DNA of 64,000 nt from assembly GCF_014698305.1 (NCBI RefSeq), contig NZ_JACJST010000011.1, forward strand, positions 124,001-188,000. Direction: 5' to 3'. Origin of the DNA: Anabaena lutea FACHB-196 (lineage in GTDB: Bacteria > Cyanobacteriota > Cyanobacteriia > Cyanobacteriales > Nostocaceae). Shown piece after piece: positions 25,168-35,194 of this stretch; position 1 is the first letter of the stretch, and each line of letters opens with the position of its first letter. The position numbers and the translations under genes were made by a program. Under the pieces are notes generated by a model, which ran no database searches, was not told the origin of the DNA, and worked only from the letters and a program-made list of their open reading frames with translations.

Positions 25168-28100
25168 TTACCTATTCGCTAAATATTGATACATTTCCCA
25201 TCTAGCATTAACTTCTGCTTGCGCTTGTTCCAGTAAAGATTTTGCAATTTCCGGTTTACTCTTCGTCAACATCTTAAATCGGTTCTCTTGATACATTGAC
25301 TTTTCCACCGATTCAGAAGGTGCTTTCATATCTAATTGGAGGGGATTTTTTCCCTGGTTTTGTAATGCCGGATTGTAGCGATATAATAACCATCTTCCTG
25401 CGTCTACTAAAGCCTTTTGCTGTTGTAAACCGGTGGTCATATCAATACCGTGAGCAATACAATGACTGTAGGCTATTATGATTGATGGGCCATCAAAAGC
25501 TTCCGCTTCCAAAAATGCTTTGAGTGTATGTTCATCACGCGCACCTAACGCTACACTCGCCACATAAACATTACCATAAGTCATGGCCATTAAACCTAAA
25601 TCTTTCTTTGGTGCAGGTTTTCCACCAGTTGCATATTTAGCGATCGCACCTTTGGGAGTTGCTTTGGAAGATTGCCCGCCTGTGTTAGAATAAACTTCGG
25701 TATCCATGACGAGGATATTGACGTTTTTACCGCTGGCTAAAACATGATCTATCCCCCCAAAATCAATGTCATAAGCCCAACCATCACCCCCAACTATCCA
25801 AACACTCTTTTTCACCAGATAATCAGCGAGGGATTTGAGATTTTCAACCGCAGATAAACGCTGATTAACGCGGATATTCTTTGCTTCTATCTGCGTGTAT
25901 CTGTGTGCATCTGCCTTGGTAATTTCTTCTAGCTTTTGTTTGAGAATTGCGACTCGTTCCCGTTGTTCCCAAATATCAGCTTCATCTTTTTGTTCAGCGT
26001 TGAGAATGCTGTTAACCAAATTATCCCCTAACTCACTGCTGAATTGTTGCAATAACTCCGCTGCAAATTGCGCTTGTTTGTCGAGGGAGAGACGATAACC
26101 AAAACCAAATTCCGCGTTATCTTCAAACAGGCTGTTAGACCATGCTGGCCCTCTACCGTCAGCGTTTTGAGTCCAAGGAGTTGTGGGTAAATTTCCACCG
26201 TAAATGGAGGAACAACCGGTAGCGTTGGCAATGAGTGAGCGATCGCCAAATAATTGTGTTAATAATTTAAGGTAGGGCGTTTCTCCGCAACCAGCACAAG
26301 CACCAGAAAATTCAAACAACGGTTCCTGCAATTGCTGCTGACGAATTTGGTTTAACTTCAACTTTGTGCGATCGGGATTTGGTAAACTCAAAAAGAAGTT
26401 CCAGTTTTCCCGTTCTTGTTCCCGCAATGGTAACTGCGGACTCATATTAATAGCCTTCCTCGTCGGTTCCGCTTTGTTTTTTGCAGGACAAACATTAACG
26501 CAGATAGTACAACCTGTACAGTCTTCTGGGGCTACCTGAATGGTAAATTTCTGGTTAGCAAAATCCTTATCTTTGGCGTTAGTTGATTTGAAAGTTATCG
26601 GTGCGTTGACTAACTCACTCGGTTGATAAGCTTTAGCGCGAATTGCACTATGGGGACAAACCATCACGCATTTCCCACATTGAACGCAGACATCTTCATC
26701 CCATACCGGAATTTCTTCCGCAACATTGCGTTTTTCCCATTTTGCAGTTCCACTGGGGAAAGTTCCGTCAGCAGGTAAAGCACTGACAGGTAAATCATCA
26801 CCTTCCCAGACCATGATTTTGCTAAGAACATCCTGCACAAATTTAGGTTTAGTAATTGATAATTGATTTTCTTCCCCATTACCTATTACCAAAGACCTAT
26901 TACCAACTTCATGCAGATTTTCTAAGGTGTTGTCCACAGCTTGTAGATTCATACGGACGATTTCTGCACCTTTTTTACCATAGGTTTTTTCAATGGCTTG
27001 TTTAATTTTAGCAATTGCTTCTTTTTCTGGTAAAACTCCCGCTAAAGCAAAGAAACACACCTGCATAATAGTGTTAATTCTTCTGCCCATACCACTATTT
27101 TTCGCAACTTGACTGGCGTTAATAGTGTAAACTTTCAGGTTTTTGTCAATAATTTGTTGTTGGACTTTCGGTGGTAGATTTTCCCAAACCGTATCAGCAT
27201 CATAAGGACTATTTAACAACAAAGTTGCCCCTGGTGCAGCAGCTTTTAAAATATCAATACTTTCCACAAATCCCCAATGATGACAACCGATAAAATTAGC
27301 TTTGTCTATCAGGTACGTTGAACGAATTTTTCCAGTTCCAAAACGCAGATGAGAAACTGTCATTGAACCGGATTTTTTGGAATCATAAACAAAGTAACCT
27401 TGGGCGTTATTTTCTGTTCCTTCACCGATGATTTTGATAGAGTTCTTATTTGCACCAACTGTACCATCTGAACCTAAACCATAAAACATGGCGCGAACTA
27501 CATGATCCGGTTCTGTAGAGAAATTGGGGTCAAAATTCAAAGAAGTAAAACTGACATCATCATTAATCCCAATAGTAAAATGATTTTTGGGTTTAATGAG
27601 GGTGAGATTATCAAAAATACTTTTCACCATTGCGGGAGTAAATTCTTTAGAAGAAAGTCCATATCTGCCACCAACTATTTTTGGAAATGTGGTTTTTTTC
27701 CATCCTTCATAAATAGCTGTCACTACATCTAAATATAATGGTTCTCCTGCACTTCCTGCTTCTTTAGTTCTATCAAGAACTGCAATAGATTTGACACTAT
27801 TAGGTAATGCTTCCACAAATCTAGCTACATCAAATGGGCGATAAAGTCGCACCTTCAAAACTCCGACTTTTTCCCCTTGGTTGTTGAGATAATCTACGGT
27901 TTCATGGACAGTTTCACAACCAGAACCCATAATCACAATTACTCGTTCTGCATCTGGTGCGCCATGATATTCATAGAGTTTGTAATATCTTCCTGTGCGT
28001 TTCCCAAATTTATCCATAATTCTTTGGACAATTTCCGCACAAGCATTGTAATAAAGGTTTGCACCTTCACGAGATTGAAAGTAAACATCGGGGTTTTGGG

Positions 28101-28755
28101 CTGTTCCTCGTAATACTGGTTTATCTGGTGTTAAGCAACGTTGACGATGTGCAGATACTAAAGATTGGGGAATGAAAGATTGTAAATCCTCATCTGATAA
28201 TAATTCAACTTTCTGCACTTCATGGGATGTTCTAAATCCATCAAAGAAATGCATAAATGGTACTCGTGCTTCTAAAGTTGCAGCATGAGAAATTAATGCA
28301 AAATCATGACTTTCCTGCACAGAAGCTGAACACAAAAAAGCGAAACCAGTCGCCCTTGCAGCCATGACATCACTATGATCACCGAAAATAGATAAAGCGT
28401 GTATAGCTAAAGAACGGGCGGAAACATGAAGTACAAAACTGGTTAATTCTCCTGCAATTTTGTATAAATTAGGAATCATTAATAACAATCCCTGCGAAGC
28501 GGTGAAAGTTGTACTTAGTGAACCTGTTTGTAATGCTCCATGCACCGCAGCAGCAGCCCCTCCTTCGCTTTGCATTTGGGTTACACTGGGAACTGTACCC
28601 CAAAGATTAGGTTTATTTTCTGACATCCAAGCATCAGCCCATTCACCCATTGCTGAAGATGGAGTGATAGGATAAATGGCAATTACTTCGTTTAATTTGT
28701 AAGCTACACGCGCAACGGCTTCATTACCATCAATTGTGGCAAAAGGCTTGTTCAT
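25168..28755 (-). CDS. nifJ: Pyruvate:ferredoxin (flavodoxin) oxidoreductase
   Basis: 1195 residues, full length. It interconverts pyruvate and acetyl-CoA with electron transfer to ferredoxin or flavodoxin, including supply to nitrogenase or fermentation. Order: N-terminal pyrimidine-binding domain (YPITPSSAMGEWAD), domain II, gamma domain, two 4Fe-4S motifs (CVQCGKCVMVCP and CTGCTICVNVCP), then the TPP domain (CAGCGETPYLKLL, GGDGWAYDIDFGGIDH). Two stretches look like repeat-derived in-frame insertions. One is at about 26851-26912 (VIGNGEENQLSITKPK), the other at about 25843-25915 (HRYTQIEAKNIRVNQRL). AGGAAG precedes the ATG at 28755. Confidence 0.96.
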   Translation of the reverse strand: MNKPFATIDGNEAVARVAYKLNEVIAIYPITPSSAMGEWADAWMSENKPNLWGTVPSVTQMQSEGGAAAAVHGALQTGSLSTTFTASQGLLLMIPNLYKIAGELTSFVLHVSARSLAIHALSIFGDHSDVMAARATGFAFLCSASVQESHDFALISHAATLEARVPFMHFFDGFRTSHEVQKVELLSDEDLQSFIPQSLVSAHRQRCLTPDKPVLRGTAQNPDVYFQSREGANLYYNACAEIVQRIMDKFGKRTGRYYKLYEYHGAPDAERVIVIMGSGCETVHETVDYLNNQGEKVGVLKVRLYRPFDVARFVEALPNSVKSIAVLDRTKEAGSAGEPLYLDVVTAIYEGWKKTTFPKIVGGRYGLSSKEFTPAMVKSIFDNLTLIKPKNHFTIGINDDVSFTSLNFDPNFSTEPDHVVRAMFYGLGSDGTVGANKNSIKIIGEGTENNAQGYFVYDSKKSGSMTVSHLRFGTGKIRSTYLIDKANFIGCHHWGFVESIDILKAAAPGATLLLNSPYDADTVWENLPPKVQQQIIDKNLKVYTINASQVAKNSGMGRRINTIMQVCFFALAGVLPEKEAIAKIKQAIEKTYGKKGAEIVRMNLQAVDNTLENLHEVGNRSLVIGNGEENQLSITKPKFVQDVLSKIMVWEGDDLPVSALPADGTFPSGTAKWEKRNVAEEIPVWDEDVCVQCGKCVMVCPHSAIRAKAYQPSELVNAPITFKSTNAKDKDFANQKFTIQVAPEDCTGCTICVNVCPAKNKAEPTRKAINMSPQLPLREQERENWNFFLSLPNPDRTKLKLNQIRQQQLQEPLFEFSGACAGCGETPYLKLLTQLFGDRSLIANATGCSSIYGGNLPTTPWTQNADGRGPAWSNSLFEDNAEFGFGYRLSLDKQAQFAAELLQQFSSELGDNLVNSILNAEQKDEADIWEQRERVAILKQKLEEITKADAHRYTQIEAKNIRVNQRLSAVENLKSLADYLVKKSVWIVGGDGWAYDIDFGGIDHVLASGKNVNILVMDTEVYSNTGGQSSKATPKGAIAKYATGGKPAPKKDLGLMAMTYGNVYVASVALGARDEHTLKAFLEAEAFDGPSIIIAYSHCIAHGIDMTTGLQQQKALVDAGRWLLYRYNPALQNQGKNPLQLDMKAPSESVEKSMYQENRFKMLTKSKPEIAKSLLEQAQAEVNARWEMYQYLANR

Positions 28756-29175
28756 GATTTTTCTTCCTGTGTCTTTTCTGGTTGTTTAAACTGTATGCAG
28801 AGAAACCAAAAACATAAGCATTGAAAATAGCTAAAGTCAGGAAGTTAATTTGTGCTATTTATTACATTTTTATTAATTGTGAATTATTAATTATGAATTA
28901 TTTTGACTTATAGCCAATATTTTGAATTTTAGCAGGTAGTAAATATCCTATCTATATTAATATTAATGTTGTACTCAAGATTTATGATCTTTGATAAATC
29001 AAAGTTTGATGATTGTCATGGGGGGGAGGTACGGGAGGTTTTTTAACGCAGAGGTTCGCTGAGGTAAGCGCTGAGGTTCGCTGAGGTTTTTTGAGAGGGT
29101 AGTTGGGAATATTTCAAGTGTTTGAAGTATAATTAAGTTAGGTTTTTCTGCATTTCCACCCAAATAATATAAGTT
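28756..29175. other. 420-base divergent spacer between nifJ and the AAA gene
   Basis: Presumably contains both promoters. It includes an ACGCAGAGGTTCGCTGAGGT-type repeat (29046-29090), partly duplicated, and AT-rich ATTATTAATTATGAATTA sequence. Nothing coding was seen. Confidence 0.5.
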
Positions 29176-30093
29176 ATGATTTATCGAGATTCTGATATTG
29201 AAGCTGAACTACAACGCATGAAGAGAGAGTTAAATATCTCTGTAAGTAAGAATGTTAAGAGTATAGGTAATCAGGATTCTAAATCTCAAGGGTTAGATCA
29301 TGTGATCAAGAAGCTCAATCATCTTGTGGGAATGGAAAATGTTAAAAATGACATTAACACTTTTATCAATTTTTTGAAAGTTCAGAGAATGCGAAAGGAA
29401 CAAGGTTTACCAAATATTTCTATTTCCCTACATTCAGTATTTTGTGGACCTCCGGGAACTGGTAAAACAACGGTTGCGCGTTTGATGGGTGAAATATACA
29501 AAGAATTAGGAATACTTTCCCAAGGTCATCTTGTGGAAACTGATAGATCAGGTTTGGTTGCAGGTTATGTGGGACAAACAGCTTTAAAAGTAGATGAAGT
29601 CGTAAATTCAGCATTAGATGGAGTTTTATTTATTGATGAAGCTTACGCACTCGCACCAGCCGGTTCAGGAAAAGATTTTGGACAAGAAGCGATAGATACT
29701 TTACTAAAAAGAATGGAAGACTATCGAGATAGGTTAGTTGTGATTGTCGCTGGCTATAGTAATGAAATGTCGCGTTTTATTGATGCTAATCCTGGTTTAC
29801 AATCGAGATTTAATAGATATTTTTATTTTGATGATTATAAACCGGAAGAACTATTAAATATTTTCGAGGGAATATGTAAGCAACAGCATTATAGAATAAC
29901 CCCAAGAGGTAAAGAAAAACTTTTGAAACACTTGACAAAGTTATATTCTGAAAAAAATAATAGTTTTGGAAATGGTAGACTTGTCAGGAATATGTTTGAG
30001 AAAACAATCGAAAGACAAGCTAACAGATTGGTGAAAATAAAGGAAGTCAACAAAGAAATGATGATGACTATTACCTGGGAGGATATATTGTAA
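29176..30093 (+). CDS. CbbX/SpoVK-type AAA+ ATPase
   Basis: 305 residues. A single AAA+ module: [20 protein letters not shown] leads into Walker [14 protein letters not shown], the pore-loop region [14 protein letters not shown], Walker [14 protein letters not shown], sensor AGYSNEM and the arginine finger segment [12 protein letters not shown]. This closely follows the CbbX family, which includes red-type Rubisco activases and SpoVK. Cyanobacterial Rubisco is green-type and the window encodes a classical rca, so the substrate here is likely something else (inference). Confidence 0.88.
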   Translation: MIYRDSDIEAELQRMKRELNISVSKNVKSIGNQDSKSQGLDHVIKKLNHLVGMENVKNDINTFINFLKVQRMRKEQGLPNISISLHSVFCGPPGTGKTTVARLMGEIYKELGILSQGHLVETDRSGLVAGYVGQTALKVDEVVNSALDGVLFIDEAYALAPAGSGKDFGQEAIDTLLKRMEDYRDRLVVIVAGYSNEMSRFIDANPGLQSRFNRYFYFDDYKPEELLNIFEGICKQQHYRITPRGKEKLLKHLTKLYSEKNNSFGNGRLVRNMFEKTIERQANRLVKIKEVNKEMMMTITWEDIL

Positions 30094-30150
30094 ATAATTC
30101 AATAAATAATAATACCCAGTAAACCTTAAATTTTAGTAAATTTTAAATTG

Positions 30151-30240
30151 TAGGGTGCGTCAGACTTGATAGCTTGCGTGACGACGCAGGAGTCATTAAA
30201 TCCTACAAATAAACAGATTTTAAAAATCTGACGCACCGTA
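30151..30240. repeat. Small inverted-end repeat (GGGTGCGTCAGA ... TCTGACGCACC)
   Basis: 11-base inverted ends at 30153-30164 and 30227-30237 enclose about 60 bases. A TTGCGTAAGTCCT fragment at 30250-30262, like the ends of the element at 51110-51202, lies next to it. MITE-like remnants. Confidence 0.65.
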
Positions 30241-30269
30241 ATAATGTGCCGGTTGCGTAAGTCCTGAAA

Positions 30270-30713
30270 TTAACGACTATGAAAAGATTGATTTTGTTTA
30301 GGTGCAGAAGATGGACGCTGGGGTATTTGATTTCGCATTAAAAGTAAAGGAAGACTGAGTAAACCAAAAACCATAACTACTCCTGTCATAATCAAAACTG
30401 GTAAACGTTTAGGTCTATAGTCTCCTTGTTCAATTTGCTGAAAAATTTGATTGTATCTCCATGCTGCTAAAGCAATGGTAATAATACCAAATACTACTAA
30501 AAAAACGCCTAAGTTTTCAGAATTTATTAATGGGTTTATAGTGGTTTCTTGTTGTGTAAAAGCTATGTTAATTTGACGTAAAAATATACCAAATCTAGAA
30601 ATTGCAAAACCAAAGCCAATTAATGCAATAGAAGTACGTAACCAAGCTAGAAAGGTACGCTCGTTTGCTTGATGTTCTCGGATACGATCTATATTAGCTA
30701 ATTTATTACTCAT
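30270..30713 (-). CDS. DUF202 (YidH-like) membrane protein
   Basis: 147 residues. The N-terminal REHQANERTFLAWLRTSIALIGFGF signature is the DUF202 hallmark, followed by two more hydrophobic helices (LGVFLVVFGIITIALAAW and a VLIMTGVVMVFGLLSLPLLL segment). The C-terminal tail is Pro/Gln/Ser-rich and cytoplasmic by charge. Function of the family is not established. Confidence 0.9.
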   Translation of the reverse strand: MSNKLANIDRIREHQANERTFLAWLRTSIALIGFGFAISRFGIFLRQINIAFTQQETTINPLINSENLGVFLVVFGIITIALAAWRYNQIFQQIEQGDYRPKRLPVLIMTGVVMVFGLLSLPLLLMRNQIPQRPSSAPKQNQSFHSR

Positions 30714-31089
30714 AAAATAAAATTGGCTATTATCAAATGTGACTTAAATATAACTACTAAACTAGAAACTTTAAATCGTTAAAAGCAGCAAATTAGATAA
30801 TAAAATACCTTTGGATTATACTCAAAAACATTATAAACACAGAACAGCTAAAATATCAATAATCACCAAATCTCGTCAACTTATTGACAAGATTATCAAT
30901 AATATTGAGAATTAGCTTTAAATATTGCGAAAACTGTCAGATAGAACAATTTTTGAAACTCAATAGATTAGAAAAAATTATCTTTAAATATTGATGTTGA
31001 TTTTCCACACAGTCAGTCCAACCGACAAACAACCAACTAAAATACGCTAAAATGCAAACAGAGTAAGCATTTCCCCTTTAACAACAATC
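30714..31089. other. 376-base AT-rich divergent spacer
   Basis: Lies between the divergent DUF202 and ccdA genes. No repeats of note and no gene seen; promoters for both are expected here. Confidence 0.5.
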
Positions 31090-31830
31090 ATGCTGGAGAC
31101 TCTGCAAACACAAATTTATCAACTTGAACAGTTCGCAAACAGCCTTGTTGCTAACCAACTCACCCACCTTAGCGTCGTCAGCATTGCCATTATTTTTGCC
31201 GCTGGCTTGCTCACCAGCCTTACGCCCTGTATGTTGTCTATGCTGCCCATTACCATCGGCTATATTGGTGGTTATGAAGCTAAAACCCGCTTGCAAGCAG
31301 CAGCACAGTCAACTTGGTTTGCCTTGGGATTAGCAACTACACTTGCAGGGATGGGAATCATAGCAGGTTTAGTTGGAAAAGTCTACGGTCAAATAGGAAT
31401 TGGTTTACCAATTATTGTGAGCATTATTGCTATTATTATGGGACTGAACTTATTAGAAGCTCTACCCCTACAATTTCCATCTTTGAAGGAAACAAACTGG
31501 ATTTCCCAAGATTTACCTCCTGGAGTGCGTTCATACTCCATTGGGTTAACATTTGGGTTAGTCGCTTCCCCTTGTAGTACACCAGTTTTAGCCAGTTTAT
31601 TAGGTTGGGTTGCTAATACCCAAGATTTAATTTTAGGTGCTGTTTTACTACTTGCTTATACAGCCGGATATGTTGCACCATTAATTTTAGCAGGTACATT
31701 TACTGCTTCCATTAAAAAAATATTAGAATTGCGCCGTTGGTCTGGTTGGATAAATCCTGTCAGCGGTGCATTATTAGTAGGCTTTGGTGTTTTTTCCTTA
31801 CTTTCTCGCATTCCTATTAGCAGTTTCTAG
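31090..31830 (+). CDS. ccdA: CcdA-type thiol-disulfide membrane transporter (cytochrome c maturation)
   Basis: 246 residues with about six transmembrane helices. The two conserved redox cysteines are in LLTSLTPCMLSMLPITIGY and LVASPCSTPVLASLLG. CcdA moves reducing power across the thylakoid or plasma membrane to keep apocytochrome heme-site cysteines reduced. The downstream ccs1 gene begins three bases after its stop, so they form an operon for system II cytochrome c biogenesis. Confidence 0.93.
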   Translation: MLETLQTQIYQLEQFANSLVANQLTHLSVVSIAIIFAAGLLTSLTPCMLSMLPITIGYIGGYEAKTRLQAAAQSTWFALGLATTLAGMGIIAGLVGKVYGQIGIGLPIIVSIIAIIMGLNLLEALPLQFPSLKETNWISQDLPPGVRSYSIGLTFGLVASPCSTPVLASLLGWVANTQDLILGAVLLLAYTAGYVAPLILAGTFTASIKKILELRRWSGWINPVSGALLVGFGVFSLLSRIPISSF

Positions 31831-31833
31831 ACA

Positions 31834-33213
31834 ATGACTTTAGATAATACAACATCCACAGAATTGAGTTGGTGGTTAATACCTGGGCGATTTATCCGGC
31901 GGGAGATTTTGCCTGTATTAACTGATTTACGTTTGGCAATTATCCTCTTATTAGTAATTGCCTTATTTAGCATTAGTGGTACTGTAATTGAACAGGGACA
32001 ATCACCTGCATTTTACCAATCCAACTATCCAGAACATCCTGCTTTATTTGGTTTTCTGACTTGGAAAGTCATTCAAGTAGTTGGGTTAGATCATGTATAT
32101 CGAACTTGGTGGTTTTTGGCTTTATTAGTGTTATTTGGAACTAGCTTAACAGCTTGTACATTCACCCGGCAATTACCAGCCCTAAAAGCTGCCCAAAAGT
32201 GGAAATATTACGAAGAAACCCGCAACTTTAAAAAATTAGCTTTGAGCGCAGAATTAGAGACTGTTCCTTTACAGTCACTTACACCAATTTTAGAAAAAAA
32301 CCGTTATAAAATATTTCAAGATAAAAATCTAGAAAAAGATGATATGCTCTATGCCCGCAAAGGCATAATTGGACGCATGGGTCCAATTATTGTCCATATT
32401 GGTATCGTTGCCATTTTGCTGGGTGGAATTTGGGGCGCAATGACCGGATTTATGGCTCAGGAAATGATTTCTAGTGGTGATACATTCCAGGTAAAAAATA
32501 TTATTGATGCTGGGGCTTGGTCATCTCAAGATGTATTAAAAGATTGGTCAGTGCGTGTAAATCGGTTTTGGATTGATTACACACCTACGGGGGGAATTGA
32601 CCAATTTTATTCTGATCTGTCTGTGTTGAATAAAGATGAGAAAGAAGTTGACCATGAGAAGATTTATGTTAACAAACCACTGCGTTATCATGGCGTAGTT
32701 TTTTATCAAACAGATTGGGGAATTTCTAGCGTCCGCGTTAGATTAAATAAAAGTCCGATTTTTCAGTTACCAATGGCACAATTAGATACCAAAGGTAAAG
32801 GCAGACTTTGGGGAACTTGGATACCAACTAAACCTGATTTAAGTGAAGGTGTTTCCTTACTAGCAAAAGATTTACAAGGAATGGTTTTAATTTATGATGC
32901 TAAAGGCAAATTAATTAATACCGTCCGTGCGGGAATGTCCATACCTGTGAATGGGGTAAACTTGAAAATTCTTGATGTTATTGGTAGCACAGGTTTACAA
33001 ATTAAATATGATCCTGGTATTCCCATTGTTTATGCAGGATTTGGTTTGCTAATGCTAGGTGTGGTGATGAGTTATTTTTCCCATTCCCAAATTTGGGCAT
33101 TACAAAAAGGTAATATTCTCTATGTAGGTGGTAAAACCAACCGCGCCCAAGTGGCATTTGAACAAGAAGTTTTAGGAATTTTAGATCAACTTAGTGACCC
33201 AGGAAAAAAATAA
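31834..33213 (+). CDS. ccs1: Cytochrome c biogenesis protein Ccs1/ResB
   Basis: 459 residues. Transmembrane helices at the N-terminus ([20 protein letters not shown]), near residue 90 and near 190, a large lumenal domain, and a last helix near the C-terminus ([20 protein letters not shown]). The GTVIEQGQ motif and the [11 protein letters not shown]-type helix are typical of Ccs1. With CcsA it handles heme delivery and ligation to c-type cytochromes; ccsA is not in this window. Confidence 0.93.
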   Translation: MTLDNTTSTELSWWLIPGRFIRREILPVLTDLRLAIILLLVIALFSISGTVIEQGQSPAFYQSNYPEHPALFGFLTWKVIQVVGLDHVYRTWWFLALLVLFGTSLTACTFTRQLPALKAAQKWKYYEETRNFKKLALSAELETVPLQSLTPILEKNRYKIFQDKNLEKDDMLYARKGIIGRMGPIIVHIGIVAILLGGIWGAMTGFMAQEMISSGDTFQVKNIIDAGAWSSQDVLKDWSVRVNRFWIDYTPTGGIDQFYSDLSVLNKDEKEVDHEKIYVNKPLRYHGVVFYQTDWGISSVRVRLNKSPIFQLPMAQLDTKGKGRLWGTWIPTKPDLSEGVSLLAKDLQGMVLIYDAKGKLINTVRAGMSIPVNGVNLKILDVIGSTGLQIKYDPGIPIVYAGFGLLMLGVVMSYFSHSQIWALQKGNILYVGGKTNRAQVAFEQEVLGILDQLSDPGKK

Positions 33214-33240
33214 TTTTTTCTTCATGGGGCATAATAGCAA

Positions 33241-33276
33241 TTGAGTGGTGTATTTTATTCATGTAATACCACTCAA
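33241..33276. terminator. Stem-loop between ccs1 and the kinase-like gene
   Basis: TTGAGTGGTGTATT (33241-33254) pairs with AATACCACTCAA (33265-33276), leaving a 10-base loop. No T tract follows, so it may be a processing or attenuation hairpin rather than a terminator. Confidence 0.45.
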
Positions 33277-33293
33277 AATGGTGCGTATATCCT

Positions 33294-33995
33294 ATGGATA
33301 AATCCAATATTCAGCCACTGATTGCAAGTATCCACCAAGAACTGATACCCCAGTTAATTGTGGAAAGTGTCCATCCTCACAACCCAGCACAAGTGCGCCA
33401 TCTTCCCCCCCCTTGGCAACTTCTAGGTACGGGAAACTACGCAGCAGTAGTTTATCACCCTGAATACCCAGACTTGGTAGTTAAAGTTTACGCAACCGGT
33501 CGTCCTGGGTTTGAGGAGGAACTAGAAGTTTACCGTCGTCTTGGTTATCACCCCGCTTTTTCTGAGTGTTTTTATGCTCAAGAAGGCTTGTTAGTCTTAA
33601 AAAGATTATATGGTGTTACCCTTTATGACTGTCTTCACAGGGGTTTGCGTATTCCTCCCCAGGTGATCAAAGATATTGATAATGCTTTGGACTATGCGCG
33701 GACTCGTGGACTTTTCCCTCATGATGTGCATGGAAAGAATGTGATGATGTTTGAGGGGAGAGGTTTAGTTGTGGATATTTCTGATTTTCTGCACCAGGAA
33801 CGCTGCTCAAAATGGGATAATTTGAAAAAGGCTTATTATTGCCTATATTTGCCTATTTTGTATCCTTTGCGGTTACGAGTACCTTATTCACTTTTAGATA
33901 TGGTTCGCAAAACCTACCGCTTTGTAAGTTCTTTTGCAGGTAATGTATTTAAATTTATTCACAGATTAATTCGTCGCAAATCTCTGAAAAATTAA
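33294..33995 (+). CDS. Compact protein-kinase-like phosphotransferase
   Basis: 233 residues. A shortened kinase fold: a degenerate glycine loop (LLGTGNYAAVV), the ATP lysine 64 in LVVKVYA, a catalytic loop HDVHGKN (143-149) and a metal Asp161 in VVDISDF, where DFG has become DIS. The substrate lobe is small, so it may act on a small molecule or a specific protein, as in RIO- or Bud32-like kinases. The C-terminus is strongly basic. It follows the ccs1 gene after 80 bases. Confidence 0.72.
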   Translation: MDKSNIQPLIASIHQELIPQLIVESVHPHNPAQVRHLPPPWQLLGTGNYAAVVYHPEYPDLVVKVYATGRPGFEEELEVYRRLGYHPAFSECFYAQEGLLVLKRLYGVTLYDCLHRGLRIPPQVIKDIDNALDYARTRGLFPHDVHGKNVMMFEGRGLVVDISDFLHQERCSKWDNLKKAYYCLYLPILYPLRLRVPYSLLDMVRKTYRFVSSFAGNVFKFIHRLIRRKSLKN

Positions 33996-34112
33996 TGGGG
34001 TGGGTAATGTTTCCTACTAAAACTTATGAAACTGATGGTGAAACTTTACCTGAACCTAATATTTATTGAGCCGATACGGTTAGTAATACAGAAAAAAATA
34101 TCCCAAACGTTC

Positions 34113-34138
34113 GTAGTAAGGACTTAAGTCCTCACTAC
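34113..34138. terminator. Palindrome between convergent genes
   Basis: GTAGTAAGGACTT and its near-perfect complement AAGTCCTCACTAC form a hairpin between the kinase-like gene and queF. Probable bidirectional terminator; also a member of a dispersed palindrome type. Confidence 0.55.
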
Positions 34139-34156
34139 AAACCTACGTTAAAAAAC

Positions 34157-34567
34157 TTATTTTTGATGTCTTACTTCCACAACAGTATGTACATTTCCAC
34201 GGGGAGTAAAATCTGTCTTTACCGTTACTTCCAACGGATCACAAGCCGCAACAAAATCATCTAAAATTTGATTAGCTGATTCTTCGTGGGAAATATAGCG
34301 ATCGCGATAACTGTTAATATACAGCTTCAAAGCCTTCAACTCTACCACCCGTTCATCAGGTATGTAGGAAATATATATGGTTGCAAAATCAGGATAACCG
34401 GAAAATGGACATTTACAAGTAAATTCCGGCAAACTAATATCAATATTATAGCGCCGACCCACACGCGGATTAGGAAATGTAATTAGTTTTCCTTCCTCAA
34501 TCTCACGTTCGCCATACTTCATTTCTTGACTAGCTGGGGTTACAGTCTCAGGTAGAGAATTACTCAT
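34157..34567 (-). CDS. queF: NADPH-dependent 7-cyano-7-deazaguanine reductase
   Basis: 136 residues, the short unimodular QueF form. It reduces preQ0 to preQ1 for queuosine in tRNA. The active-site cysteine lies in FTCKCPFSGYPDFATIYI, and the QueF motif ELKALKLYINSYRDRYISHE binds NADPH. The ending FTPRGNVHTVVEV is standard. Complete, with an ATG start. Confidence 0.95.
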   Translation of the reverse strand: MSNSLPETVTPASQEMKYGEREIEEGKLITFPNPRVGRRYNIDISLPEFTCKCPFSGYPDFATIYISYIPDERVVELKALKLYINSYRDRYISHEESANQILDDFVAACDPLEVTVKTDFTPRGNVHTVVEVRHQK

Positions 34568-34637
34568 AAAATTATTATTGGAAAAACGCAGCGATTCATA
34601 ACTACTAACTTAACACTCATTACTCATAACTCGGTAC

Positions 34638-35042
34638 TCAGTACTCAGTACTCTTGTCCCAGTCTGGACAACTTGTATCATCGCAACCGTGGGGGTGCAT
34701 AGCACAAACTAACAAATTACCGCCATACACTTGTCCATGATAATTGCTACAACCTATGCAAGCAGAATGATGTTCTGTTGTAGCTTCAACTGAGTAAGGA
34801 AACCCCGGATCTATATCTGCTACTACGTCTTCCATTTCCCAGTAAACTTCCAGAAGCGGTTCAGCCAATTCCTGTAAATACTGGTCAATTTCAGCAGCAA
34901 GGTTATTGTTGACTTGCTCTGTAATTTCTTCTGTTAGCTCAAAAAAGGCATCAACCATGTCATTCATTCCTAGGAAGAAGCGCTCTACTTCATCAGCCAC
35001 AGTTTCGATGATATCAATTAAATCTTTCTGCCACGGTTCCAT
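34638..35042 (-). CDS. Cyanobacterial acidic protein with a Cys/His-rich C-terminus
   Basis: 134 residues. Residues 1-80 are a very acidic helical region (ETVADEVERFFLGMNDMVDA). Residues 92-130 carry a metal-site-like pattern: HHSACIGCSNYHG, LLVCAMHPHGCDDTSCPDW, giving five Cys with His residues. Zinc or an iron-sulfur cluster could be bound; the family is not named with confidence. It lies 70 bases upstream of queF on the same strand, across a TACTCAG heptamer array. Confidence 0.68.
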   Translation of the reverse strand: MEPWQKDLIDIIETVADEVERFFLGMNDMVDAFFELTEEITEQVNNNLAAEIDQYLQELAEPLLEVYWEMEDVVADIDPGFPYSVEATTEHHSACIGCSNYHGQVYGGNLLVCAMHPHGCDDTSCPDWDKSTEY

Positions 35043-35194
35043 AAACTTAACGCCCTTAATACCTAAAAATAGGGCGCTCCATTCAATTCGGCTTGATGTG
35101 CGTCAATTTATATTGACGCACATGAAACCAGCTTTAAGTATCGCGCCATTTCCAACCCACCAACTGTGCTGATGATCAAAGTAAAAAGAAGCTT

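Noticed and set aside
34012-34071. A 20-codon frame MFPTKTYETDGETLPEPNIY after the kinase-like gene
   Set aside because: Too short and without a clear ribosome site. It might be the tail of a lost gene, but no family can be supported.
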